Shown: positions 44,023 to 52,691 of the stretch, piece after piece
Layout: the number at the start of each line of letters is the position of its first letter
Position numbering within the stretch: the stretch's first letter is position 1
Source: Cannabis sativa
Taxonomy: Eukaryota > Streptophyta > Magnoliopsida > Rosales > Cannabaceae
Reading direction: 5' to 3'
Assembly (NCBI RefSeq): GCF_029168945.1
Contig: NC_083607.1
Span: 43,013,257-43,077,256 of the forward strand
DNA: 64,000 nucleotides
Program-made: the position numbers and the translations under genes
Notes under the pieces: model-generated
What the model was told of the DNA's origin: nothing
Seen by the model: the letters and a program-made list of their open reading frames with translations, nothing else
The model's database searches: none

Positions 44023-46947
44023 ATGTCTACGTTTGGGGCTCTAGGCTCTCAGAGAGCTCCTGATGAATTCGGGAAAGAGGTCAATATCGGGCCGCGTTAT
44101 CCTCGCTCTATGTCATTGACAGAGATTCAGGCGTCTAATAACCACCAAGATCCTATTTCTCTTTTCAAGATCGAGGGTGTCAGTTCAGGAGACTTAAGAT
44201 ACCATTCTTCTGATGATGATAACGCTGTTCACCATGTCAGGGGTTATGGTGCCATTTTTCAGGCAAATGTCTTAGGAGATGTTGATAATAAAGATGATGG
44301 GGATTTGACTTACCGGGTGGACGAAGATTTCTTTCCGTGTCTTTACCGTTTCTTGAAAGATAAGAAAGTGCATAACGATTTTGTCTTTCGGGGGCGAGCC
44401 GGTTTTATGAGGTGTCTCATTGAATGGACTGATCAAGTATTACTTCAACACTCAGGTGTCTTAAATAAGGCCGGGATTTATGGTGCTGTTTCTGTATCCC
44501 AGTACCCCTTTTTATGGGTTTTTCATGTTTGGCGGGCTTTTTCAGAACTGTGGGGCCCTCTGTCCAACACCTTCCATCATAGTAGTGGCGAAATGGGTAT
44601 TTCTTTGTATGACTTGAAGGTTATCGGTGGTTTGCCCATTTTAGGAGTTCCTTATGAAGAATTTATCCCTCTTAATGAGAAACTGGTGAGCGGTGATCCA
44701 TGCTATTCCACTACCGCAGAGCTTTTAAGAATCCACGCTCGCCTTTGTGATTACTTAAAGAGCAGGGATATATATAGCCGTTCTAAAGGTATGGATGTCT
44801 CCTGGAAGCAATGGATTGAGTTCTTTTACAGGGATCTAATTGTCTTTGAAGGAGTAAAAATGGACCCGAAGGCTAAGACTCCAAGAAAAGTTAGCCAGCA
44901 GAATACTAATGAAGGTTATGATCTACATTCTATTCTTTTGAATGTAACAAAGGAGGGTAGTCTTGCAGCATTCTTGTCCTTATGGCTAAGCCGTTTCGTT
45001 TTTCCTGCTCCCGGTCAAAATATGAGGCCTGAATCTTTTTATATGGCTTCGGTAATGGCGCATGGGGTCAGAGTTTCACTTGCACCTTCTGTTTTGGGCT
45101 ATATATATCATGCTTTATATAATTCTGCATTACATTGTCAAGAGCGAGGTGAATGTTTCTTACCCATGCATTATGTGTTGGGGTGGTTAGCTGAGCATTT
45201 TCGTGATCTTTATCGTGGTTGGGATCTCATTCCCGATTCACCTCATTTGAGTAAGTATGCTGGGATTCAAGCTAGGCATCATACTTTGAATAGGGCTCGA
45301 CATATTTTAAGGGCGGAAGATTATGTTATACATCGACCATATTATTTTCCTTCAGAGGAAAATCATGACTGTTTGGATAATGAAGATCTGTCTGACGAAA
45401 AATTTGAATTGTTAATGTCGATGCGCTCTGCTTTGTTACCCGTTAGAGTTGGCAAGGATATATACATGGAACCTTATTATCCCAACAGATTTGCTCGTCA
45501 ATTTGGTTTTGACCAAGGTGTTCCTTCAGAGAACTTTTGTTTGAGTATCCCTAGGAGGATGCAATGTGGAATAGAAGATCTAGCCAACGCTTGGAATTTG
45601 ATTTTAAGGAGGAATACCAACATTCGCTTTCATATACCTAAGATGACTCGTATGGGTCAATGTACATGGTGGTATTGTCGTTGGTGGGTGAGGAGTAGTC
45701 TTCCGTACCTAGGGAGGTCTGTCAAGAAGATTCATAAAGAATTGAAACAACCCTATGAAGAGGAAGAGTCGAAATATGTGATCCAAGACATTCGCGAAAT
45801 TTACTCCACCCTTGATGAGGTTTTTGTGAGATGTTCTCCTCAAGATCATGAGTTTACTGGTGCCAACTACGCTGTCTCTAGCGCCAACCATGCTATCTCT
45901 AGCGCCAACCATGCTGTCTCTAGCGCCAACCATGCTGATACTGAATCAAACATTGGCTCAGAGAATGACCATTCTTTTGACCCATATTTCAAACGGACGA
46001 AGCGTGCAAAGCATGACGAGTCTAGTCATATTGAATCCTTCCCACTTGCTCATAGTGTAGAGATGCCACCATCTGATACTCGCTTTGACGCTTCAAGCTC
46101 TAAAGATGAAGAACTTGTTGATTTTGATGGGTCTGATGGTTATGCCGATAATAGATTTGACAGTGAGGCATTACCTGAAGAGGCAATTGATTCACCAGAA
46201 CCCGTTATTTCATCATTAGTTGTTATTTCCTCTGATCAACCTGTTCCTTTACCAGATCCAATGTTGGCAATGTCAGCTTCAACAATCACCAACTCCGATT
46301 CGAGTGAACACATTAAGAGGTTTGTGATTGAATGCATGAAAGACATTCATCGTTTGTTATCTTCTCCTTTGACAACAACAGACGTCTCAAAACATTGTGC
46401 GGACGTGGGTGTGCAACTTGACGTGTTGAGTACCCTTTGCGGGCATTATAAATGTGGCTTAGCAGAGGTTGCATGGTTCACCGACAATGTTAATGACTTG
46501 CTCAAAACTCAAGAAAAGTTTCTCGCTTCTGCTCAAGTTGTTGAGAATGCCCTTAGTCTTGATGAATCTCTTATCACAGATCTTCTTCGTCGTGATAAGG
46601 ATAATTTGGCAGCTATAGATCATTTGTCCATATCTGTTACTAACAAGACAAAGGATTTTGAAGATTTTAAAGCAAAGGAAGCCGAGATTATTGCGGCAGA
46701 ACTAGCCATACAACAGCGACGAGCTGAGTTCGAAGCTGAAAAAGCATCATTTGAAGTAGATCTTTCTAGTCTCAATGATTCCTTGAAGGAGCAACGACAT
46801 CTCGCTGAGGAGATAGATCAGTCAAAGAACCAAGCTAATGTGGAAAAATTCCATGAAGCTGAGAGAGCGAAAGCAACACTCAAGATTCAAGAAGAAGAAT
46901 TCCAGCGGAGACTCGGCGCTTTGACTTTATTTCTCCAGATGGACTGA
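44023..46947 (+). CDS. Antisense plant-mobile-domain (PMD) protein of the Ogre-like element, 974 codons
   Basis: A single open frame from ATG 44023 to TGA 46945-46947. Residues about 140-520 match the aminotransferase-like plant mobile domain: FLWVFHVWRAFSELWGPLSNTFHHSSGEMGISLYDLKVIGGLPI, LAAFLSLWLSRFVFP, SFYMASVMAHGVRVSLAPSVLGYIYHAL. PMD proteins MAIN and MAIL1 of Arabidopsis act in transposon silencing and gene expression; TE-borne PMDs are known but their role is not. A low-complexity part with 21-bp repeats follows at about 614-639. Then an acidic stretch and a coiled coil (about 870-970, AAELAIQQRRAEFEAEKASF). It reads against the retrotransposon, directly after a 3' splice site. Its openness over 2.9 kb argues for selection or recent origin. 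Confidence 0.85.
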   Translation: MSTFGALGSQRAPDEFGKEVNIGPRYPRSMSLTEIQASNNHQDPISLFKIEGVSSGDLRYHSSDDDNAVHHVRGYGAIFQANVLGDVDNKDDGDLTYRVDEDFFPCLYRFLKDKKVHNDFVFRGRAGFMRCLIEWTDQVLLQHSGVLNKAGIYGAVSVSQYPFLWVFHVWRAFSELWGPLSNTFHHSSGEMGISLYDLKVIGGLPILGVPYEEFIPLNEKLVSGDPCYSTTAELLRIHARLCDYLKSRDIYSRSKGMDVSWKQWIEFFYRDLIVFEGVKMDPKAKTPRKVSQQNTNEGYDLHSILLNVTKEGSLAAFLSLWLSRFVFPAPGQNMRPESFYMASVMAHGVRVSLAPSVLGYIYHALYNSALHCQERGECFLPMHYVLGWLAEHFRDLYRGWDLIPDSPHLSKYAGIQARHHTLNRARHILRAEDYVIHRPYYFPSEENHDCLDNEDLSDEKFELLMSMRSALLPVRVGKDIYMEPYYPNRFARQFGFDQGVPSENFCLSIPRRMQCGIEDLANAWNLILRRNTNIRFHIPKMTRMGQCTWWYCRWWVRSSLPYLGRSVKKIHKELKQPYEEEESKYVIQDIREIYSTLDEVFVRCSPQDHEFTGANYAVSSANHAISSANHAVSSANHADTESNIGSENDHSFDPYFKRTKRAKHDESSHIESFPLAHSVEMPPSDTRFDASSSKDEELVDFDGSDGYADNRFDSEALPEEAIDSPEPVISSLVVISSDQPVPLPDPMLAMSASTITNSDSSEHIKRFVIECMKDIHRLLSSPLTTTDVSKHCADVGVQLDVLSTLCGHYKCGLAEVAWFTDNVNDLLKTQEKFLASAQVVENALSLDESLITDLLRRDKDNLAAIDHLSISVTNKTKDFEDFKAKEAEIIAAELAIQQRRAEFEAEKASFEVDLSSLNDSLKEQRHLAEEIDQSKNQANVEKFHEAERAKATLKIQEEEFQRRLGALTLFLQMD
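45862..45944 (+). repeat. 21-bp tandem repeat inside the PMD gene
   Basis: About 3.7 units of GCCAACCATGCTGTCTCTAG encode ANHAVSS-type heptads. The unit is a multiple of three, so copy changes keep the frame. Confidence 0.85.
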
Positions 46948-47146
46948 AGATCTTACAACTTTGCTTCTAAAACTTTTTAGCTTTAGTTTTAGTTTTTGTT
47001 AGCCTTTTTTTTTGTTTATTAGCCTTGAGGACTAATAGTATTTTGTCATTTAGACCTTTTAGAATTTTGATTCCTGTGTTAGGAGGAATAAAGAATATTT
47101 ATTTATTTATTTTTTTTTTTTGTGTGGCTGCATCCAATTTTTGTTC

Positions 47147-47191
47147 AGATTGCCTACGTACCCTTTTAAGGGATCAAGCCGTTCGTAGTTC
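47147..47191 (+). other. Multi-hairpin motif, copy 4
   Basis: TTGCCTACGTACCC, inner stem CCCTT/AAGGG, GGATCAAGCC, outer stem CTACG/CGTAG, ending GTAGTTC. The first stem is weak here (CAAT/ATTG). Confidence 0.6.
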
Positions 47192-47247
47192 TTTACAATT
47201 TTTTTTTTTTTTTGAGGAGATAATTTTTTTATTTTGTGTGGCTGGAC

Positions 47248-47304
47248 CTAGTTATAAACTAGATTGCCTACGTACCCGGAGTGGGATCAAGCCTTACGTA
47301 GTTC
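47248..47304 (+). other. Multi-hairpin motif, copy 5
   Basis: First stem CTAGTT/AACTAG. Then TTGCCTACGTACCC, inner stem CCC/GGG, GGATCAAGCC, outer stem CTACGT/ACGTAG, ending GTAGTTC. Confidence 0.65.
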
Positions 47305-47364
47305 ATTGCACACTCGTTTTTTTTTTAAGTGCACTGTCTACACCATGGGTAAATACCTTTTTGT

Positions 47365-50300
47365 TTAAGCGTAGAACTTTTTGATGAACTTCCCATTAAC
47401 ACACGGATAAATGCGTCGGCCTTCTGAATTTGAAAGTTCATATGCCCCTCTTAGGAAGACCTTAGTAACAACATAAGGTCCTTCCCATTTTGCCTCAAAT
47501 TTGCCTTTCATCCTTCTAGTTATGACAATTGGTCGTTTCACAGTAAGCACTAGGTCTCCAACCGAAAAAGATCGAAATTTAATTTTCTTGTTGAATGCCC
47601 CAGCTACCTGGGCTTGGTAAATTTCGAGCTTTTGTTGAATAGCAAGCCGCTTTTCATCTAATGCTTCAAGCTCGGCTAGACGGACTTGTACATTTTCATC
47701 TGGGTTTGTTAGTTGAGTAGCAATTCTTAATGAAGGTATTTGTACCTCCAAAGGTAACACTGCCTCAGACCCAAACACCAAGTTATAAGGTGTACAACCA
47801 GTCGCAGTCCTCACAGTGGTTCTATAAGCCCACAAAGCTTCTAGGAGGCGTTCATGCCAATCCCTCTTATTCTTTGTTGCGGTTTTCTTCATGATTTTGC
47901 ATAACACTTTGTTAAATGCTTCTGCTTGACCATTTGAAGACGGGTTGTAACTAGCTGAGAAACTGTGCTTGAATTTGTACTTGTTCATCAACTTGACCAT
48001 TGCCTTACATTTGAAATAAAGGGCATTGTCAGAGATAATTTTTGAAGGAGCCCCGTATCGATAAATTACGTGGGTCCTTATAAAATCAGCGACGTCTTCT
48101 GCCCGTACTTCTTTTAGTGGCACGGCTTCGGCCCATTTAGAGAAGTAATCTGTGATGGCCAAAATATACTTATGGGCTTTGGAAGAGGGTGGCGTAAAAG
48201 GACCAATGACGTCCATTCCCCAGGTTTCGAAAGGCCATGACAGTATAGAAGGATGGAGTGGTTGAGGGGGTTGATGGATGAAATCTCCATGTAATTGGCA
48301 TAACTTACAACATTTAGCAAAATTAATTGCATCTTGAACCATAGTAGGCCAATAGTAACCCAACCGCTTTAATTGAGCTGACAATTTTGGGCCAGCTTGA
48401 TGGGCGCCACATGTACCAGCATGAGTCTCTTGAAGTGCATGTGCCGCTTCTTCTATCGAGAGGCATCTCAATAATATCCCATCGAATGAACGCTTGTACA
48501 GTGTGTCATTAAAGACCACAAATCGAGGCGCTCTTCTTCTTACATCCACTCTTTTCTTCAAGTCTTCTGGCAAGACTCCTTTTTGGATGTAGTCTTTGAT
48601 TGGCTGACGCCAGTCATTTTCATTTGCACTATCCAGGAAAGTTATCAAGTTGACTGTATTTTCTTCTTCAACTCTTTCCGTAGATTGGGATAATACATGG
48701 CGTTCCCCTATGGTAATTTGAATATCCCTTTCTTCAGGAAGTGTTAGTGATGCAGCTAAATTAGCCAAGGCATCAGCTTTACCATTTTTTGATCTGGGGA
48801 TGTGATTTAGAGTTATATCTTGAAATTGGCCAAGCAAATATTTAGCTTTTTCGTGATAAGGGACTAAATTTTCATGCTTGACGGCAAATTCACCACTCAT
48901 TTGTTTAATAACCAAAAGAGAATCGCCAAATACCTCTAATGATTGTATTTTCATTTCGAGTGCAACTTCGAGGCCGATAACTAATGCTTCATATTCTGTT
49001 ACATTATTTGTGCATATAGCTAGAATATGGAAAGAATAAGGTATCAGGCCTCCTGACGGTGTCACAAAGACAATTCCCGCACCTGCCCCACTACTTCTTG
49101 CTGCCCCATCAAAATATAATTGCCACGATGAAGTATCAACTGTGAAGACTTCTTCGTCCGGGAGATTTTCTCGCAACTCCATATCATCTGGAATTGGGTG
49201 TGCTGCCAGAAAATCAGCCAAAGCTTGTCCTTTTATTGCTTTTTGCGGGACAAAGTTAATTTCAAATTCTGACAACATCATGGACCATTTGGCAAGTCTT
49301 CCAGACAACACGGGCTTGGATAGGATATATCTTAGCGGGTCAGCTTTTGACACTAAAGTCACAGGATGTGAGAGCAAATAGTGTCGTAGTTTTGTGACGG
49401 CAAAAATTAAAGCCAAACATACTTTCTCAATTGGAGGGTAGTTTTGTTCTGCCCCTACTAAAGTTCTGCTTAAATAGTAAAGAGCAACTTCTTTTCCCTC
49501 CTCATTATTTTGCGCTAGCATGGCTCCCAAGGAGCGGTCGAGTGAAGTGATATATAATATCAATGGCTTTCCTAAGATTGGAGCTCTCAACACTGGTGGG
49601 TGCAACAGGTACTTTTTAATACTTTCAAAAGCATTCTGACATGCCTCATCCCAAATGAATGGGACATTTTTCTGCATCAATCTCGAAAAAGGTTGACATC
49701 TACCAGACAGGTTTGAGATGAATCTTCGAATATACGCAAGTTTTCCCTGTAGTCCACGTAGTTGACGTAAATTACGCGGGGGAGGCATTTCCAAAATTGC
49801 TTTGATCTTTGCGGGGTCGATTTCAATTCCTCGATGTCTGACAATAAACCCGAGGAACTTTCCCGATGTTACCCCAAATGCACATTTTAAAGGATTCATC
49901 TTGAGATTGTGTTGCCTGAGCCTGTCAAAGACTCGTTTTAAATCATCAAGATGATTTGTCCTTTCTTTTGTTTTGACCACTAGATCGTCGACATAACATT
50001 CGACAGTATTGTGCATCATGTCTTCAAAAATTGTGGTCATTGCTCTTTGGTAGGTTGCCCCTGCATTCTTGAGGCCAAATGGCATAACTGTATAACAAAA
50101 TATGCCTTTTGGTGTCCGAAAAGCAGTGAGCTCTTCGTCCTCGTGTGCCATTTTGATTTGGTTGTACCCAGAAAATCCATCCATGAATGATAAGGCATCA
50201 AAACCAGTGGTAGCGTCTATCAATAACTCAGTGATGGGGAGTGGGAATTCATCTTTTGGGCAAGCCCGATTAAGATCTCGGTAATCCACGCATATGCGGA

Positions 50301-50580
50301 GTTGCCCGTTTTTCTTCATCACAATGACGATGTTTGCAAGCCAAGTAGGATACTGAACTTCCCGAATAAACCAGCAGTCTCTTAACTTGTCAATTTCTGC
50401 CTCGACTTTGGGAAGTAATTCTGGTCGAATCCTTCTTTGAGATTGTTTAACAGGGGTAGCGTCTTTTGGTACTGCCAACCTGTGCACAACAACCTTTCGG
50501 TTCAACCCCGGCATGTCACGGTATAACCAAGCAAATACATCTTTGTTCTCGCGAAGGATTGTATGTACTGTGGTAACTCT
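47365..50580 (-). CDS. Ogre-like RT, RNase H, second RNase H and integrase
   Basis: About 1050 codons open from the ATG at 50514, and the frame extends upstream to about 50570 (TILRENKDVFAW). RT: RVCVDYRDLNRACPKDEFPLP and YVDD at about residue 175. First RNase H lacks its catalytic Asp (LILYITSLDRSLG, about 319), as in other Tat elements. Second RNase H has D in LYFDGAA (about 467), E in NNVTEYEAL and D in VFGDSLLV (about 531). Integrase zinc finger is HAGTCGAH...CKLCQ (about 700-740); triad D in GMDVIGP (about 768), D in IISDNALYF (about 826), E in SNGQAEAFN (about 862). Intact to the stop. It lies one base (-1) out of frame with protease. Confidence 0.93.
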   Translation of the reverse strand, partial: RVTTVHTILRENKDVFAWLYRDMPGLNRKVVVHRLAVPKDATPVKQSQRRIRPELLPKVEAEIDKLRDCWFIREVQYPTWLANIVIVMKKNGQLRICVDYRDLNRACPKDEFPLPITELLIDATTGFDALSFMDGFSGYNQIKMAHEDEELTAFRTPKGIFCYTVMPFGLKNAGATYQRAMTTIFEDMMHNTVECYVDDLVVKTKERTNHLDDLKRVFDRLRQHNLKMNPLKCAFGVTSGKFLGFIVRHRGIEIDPAKIKAILEMPPPRNLRQLRGLQGKLAYIRRFISNLSGRCQPFSRLMQKNVPFIWDEACQNAFESIKKYLLHPPVLRAPILGKPLILYITSLDRSLGAMLAQNNEEGKEVALYYLSRTLVGAEQNYPPIEKVCLALIFAVTKLRHYLLSHPVTLVSKADPLRYILSKPVLSGRLAKWSMMLSEFEINFVPQKAIKGQALADFLAAHPIPDDMELRENLPDEEVFTVDTSSWQLYFDGAARSSGAGAGIVFVTPSGGLIPYSFHILAICTNNVTEYEALVIGLEVALEMKIQSLEVFGDSLLVIKQMSGEFAVKHENLVPYHEKAKYLLGQFQDITLNHIPRSKNGKADALANLAASLTLPEERDIQITIGERHVLSQSTERVEEENTVNLITFLDSANENDWRQPIKDYIQKGVLPEDLKKRVDVRRRAPRFVVFNDTLYKRSFDGILLRCLSIEEAAHALQETHAGTCGAHQAGPKLSAQLKRLGYYWPTMVQDAINFAKCCKLCQLHGDFIHQPPQPLHPSILSWPFETWGMDVIGPFTPPSSKAHKYILAITDYFSKWAEAVPLKEVRAEDVADFIRTHVIYRYGAPSKIISDNALYFKCKAMVKLMNKYKFKHSFSASYNPSSNGQAEAFNKVLCKIMKKTATKNKRDWHERLLEALWAYRTTVRTATGCTPYNLVFGSEAVLPLEVQIPSLRIATQLTNPDENVQVRLAELEALDEKRLAIQQKLEIYQAQVAGAFNKKIKFRSFSVGDLVLTVKRPIVITRRMKGKFEAKWEGPYVVTKVFLRGAYELSNSEGRRIYPCVNGKFIKKFYA

Positions 50581-50642
50581 TCTTCAGATAATAAAGCACT
50601 GACAAACACGGGCTTTGGATCATCCTCGGTCCCGAGATTGAT

Positions 50643-52691
50643 CTATACTAAGTCATCCACAGTTGCTTGTCCTCCATCTTCGAATTCCTGAGGTGCTGGT
50701 TGAAAGATGTCTATAAAATCTTCCGAAGGGTTTGAGCTTGAGCCTTCATCTTCTACGGTCAAGCTTTCTTCGAAAGAGAGGTAATTGACTTGAGCAAAAT
50801 TTTCTCCATCTTCTTGTGTTTCATGCCCCCGAATAGTAATTCTCAAAGATTTCTTCTGTTTTGGCATCCACTGTTTTTGCTTTTTAGTCCCCTTTGACTG
50901 TGGAGCACTTGGGAAAACAAGCCTTTCGAATGCGGACACTCGTGGGGTGGATGTGCTTGGTTCAAGTCTATCAAATACTGAGACCCGCGGGGAAGGTGTA
51001 GGAACATCGTCGCTGTGAAACATTTTTTGTTCCTCCTCTGTTAACTCATCTGGTTCAAAAGAAGCTTTTAAACAATCACTATTTTGATGGATTGTGACTC
51101 CTTTTTGCTTCTTAAAATGAACAATTTTCTTCGTTGTTTTGAAGGTTTTCGAAGTTACAGAAGTGGAGGACGCTTTATTGAAAGTAATGACTCTTTTATT
51201 TTTCTTGCTATCTTTACCAAAGGAAACTGAAATTTGCATTTTACCCTTGGGTAGTGACTGATCGATTTTCCTTAGTGGTAAAGTAAAGCTTGTCATCAGG
51301 GCTGTCATCGAATCTTCGATCGGTGTCAACGCTTTTTGCCCTACTCCTCGTTGACTTTTAGGGATATACTTAAAGGTTCGTTTTTGGTTAGATACCTTCA
51401 AGTTCTCCTCTTTGGACTGAGGAGATTTCACCAGCGATAGTCGCTTAATTTGTGGAGAGTTTTGTATGACTGAGTTTTCGTGATGTTTGCTCTCCTCAGG
51501 TTTCCCTTTTAAGATGGTGACATTAGCTGGCTTGTAAAATTTTGCATCGGCATAATTCACTTGTTCCCCGTAAAAGGGATTCGGGTCTGCATTGACACTT
51601 TTGACTTTGCCTTCCTTGCAAAACTTAAAGCATTGGTGGAGTGTTGAAGGAATGACTCCATATTCATGAAGCCATGGTCGCCCTAATAATACATTGTAGG
51701 ATGTATCTGAATCGATGACATGAAATAAGGCTTCAGAATTTAACTCGCCTATTTCAATTTTTAGTGTGATACTTCCCCTTACTTTTTCTCTAGCTTGGTT
51801 AAAACCTTGAATAGTCAATGATGATGGAGACAATTGGCGTGGGTGTAACCCGACATCTCTCAAGGTTTTTAAGGGGAGTACATTCACAGCCGATCCACAA
51901 TCCAACATGATGCGGCTCACGCGATTATCAGCAACCATACCCGTCACGTACAGAGGTCGATTATGTAAGGCAGCTCCCAACTGACGATCTTTATCATCGA
52001 AAGTTATGCATGCCATACAAGAGGTATGCGTCTCAAGTGATATAGGTTTCATTGGCTCTATTTTCTCCGTATAAAATTCAGGACTTGTCAATGCGACAAC
52101 AAGTGCATTTCTATGCTCAGGAGACATTTGCAGTGCATCGTAAACGCTTAAAAGAGCAGGGATGCGTTTTAGATGAGCCAATATGTCATATTTTGCTCGC
52201 GTCATCTCATCTTCACCAGTGTTTTTACATCTTCGATTGTCATTGGTGGATTCTTGGTTGGCCGAAGATGAAGGCTTTTGAAGGTCTTGTTTAGCTTTTT
52301 CAAGCTCTTTCGCCTCTTTTTCCTTCTTTGCAAAAATTTTCCGCTGCATATCTTGCAAGGTAATTTCATCTACCTCTTTTTCCCTTTCAGGTGAGGTAAA
52401 TTCAGGATCTTCTTTCGTTAAAGTCATGTAGCAATCCGACACACTGTCATTACAACTAGCTGCCTTGTCCCGTAACTCTTTTGGTAAAAACTCCTCCAGA
52501 GTTACTAGATTTCGTTTTGGTTGTTCGAGTTCGTTTCTTTTGGAAACGGCCTTTTGCTTGCCGATCCTTTTCTTACTCTTTTGATCCTTTATATCTGGTC
52601 TACTCCGAAATTTGACTCCGGAGCTTCCAGATGACTTCCGAGATGGAATTTTTGCCGTTTTTTTCCGAGTACATGTTTGCCATGTACTTTC
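50643..52691 (-). CDS. Ogre-like protease region
   Basis: The frame is open from just after the gag TGA (52692-52694) to a TAG at 50643-50645; the first ATG is at 52442. A Lys/Glu-rich region is followed by the protease: ITFDDKDRQLG, active site IMLDCGSAVNVLPL (D-C-G in place of D-S/T-G) and YNVLLGRPWLHEYGVIPS. A long Lys/Ser-rich linker leads toward RT. The frame stays open about 30 codons past the TAG (INLGTEDDPKPVFVSALL), and RT then continues in the -1 frame. Confidence 0.8.
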   Translation of the reverse strand, partial: ESTWQTCTRKKTAKIPSRKSSGSSGVKFRSRPDIKDQKSKKRIGKQKAVSKRNELEQPKRNLVTLEEFLPKELRDKAASCNDSVSDCYMTLTKEDPEFTSPEREKEVDEITLQDMQRKIFAKKEKEAKELEKAKQDLQKPSSSANQESTNDNRRCKNTGEDEMTRAKYDILAHLKRIPALLSVYDALQMSPEHRNALVVALTSPEFYTEKIEPMKPISLETHTSCMACITFDDKDRQLGAALHNRPLYVTGMVADNRVSRIMLDCGSAVNVLPLKTLRDVGLHPRQLSPSSLTIQGFNQAREKVRGSITLKIEIGELNSEALFHVIDSDTSYNVLLGRPWLHEYGVIPSTLHQCFKFCKEGKVKSVNADPNPFYGEQVNYADAKFYKPANVTILKGKPEESKHHENSVIQNSPQIKRLSLVKSPQSKEENLKVSNQKRTFKYIPKSQRGVGQKALTPIEDSMTALMTSFTLPLRKIDQSLPKGKMQISVSFGKDSKKNKRVITFNKASSTSVTSKTFKTTKKIVHFKKQKGVTIHQNSDCLKASFEPDELTEEEQKMFHSDDVPTPSPRVSVFDRLEPSTSTPRVSAFERLVFPSAPQSKGTKKQKQWMPKQKKSLRITIRGHETQEDGENFAQVNYLSFEESLTVEDEGSSSNPSEDFIDIFQPAPQEFEDGGQATVDDLV

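Larger units (their letters stand above)
46948..47364 (+). other. Probable 3' UTR of the PMD gene, with a 115-bp duplication
   Basis: T-rich DNA containing two copies of a block: TGTGTGGCTG, the multi-hairpin motif, then a T-run (47117 on and 47234 on). No gene. Confidence 0.55.

Noticed and set aside
50540..50660. Programmed -1 slippery heptamer before RT
   Set aside because: No X-XXY-YYZ heptamer in the protease frame was found in the window where the frame changes.
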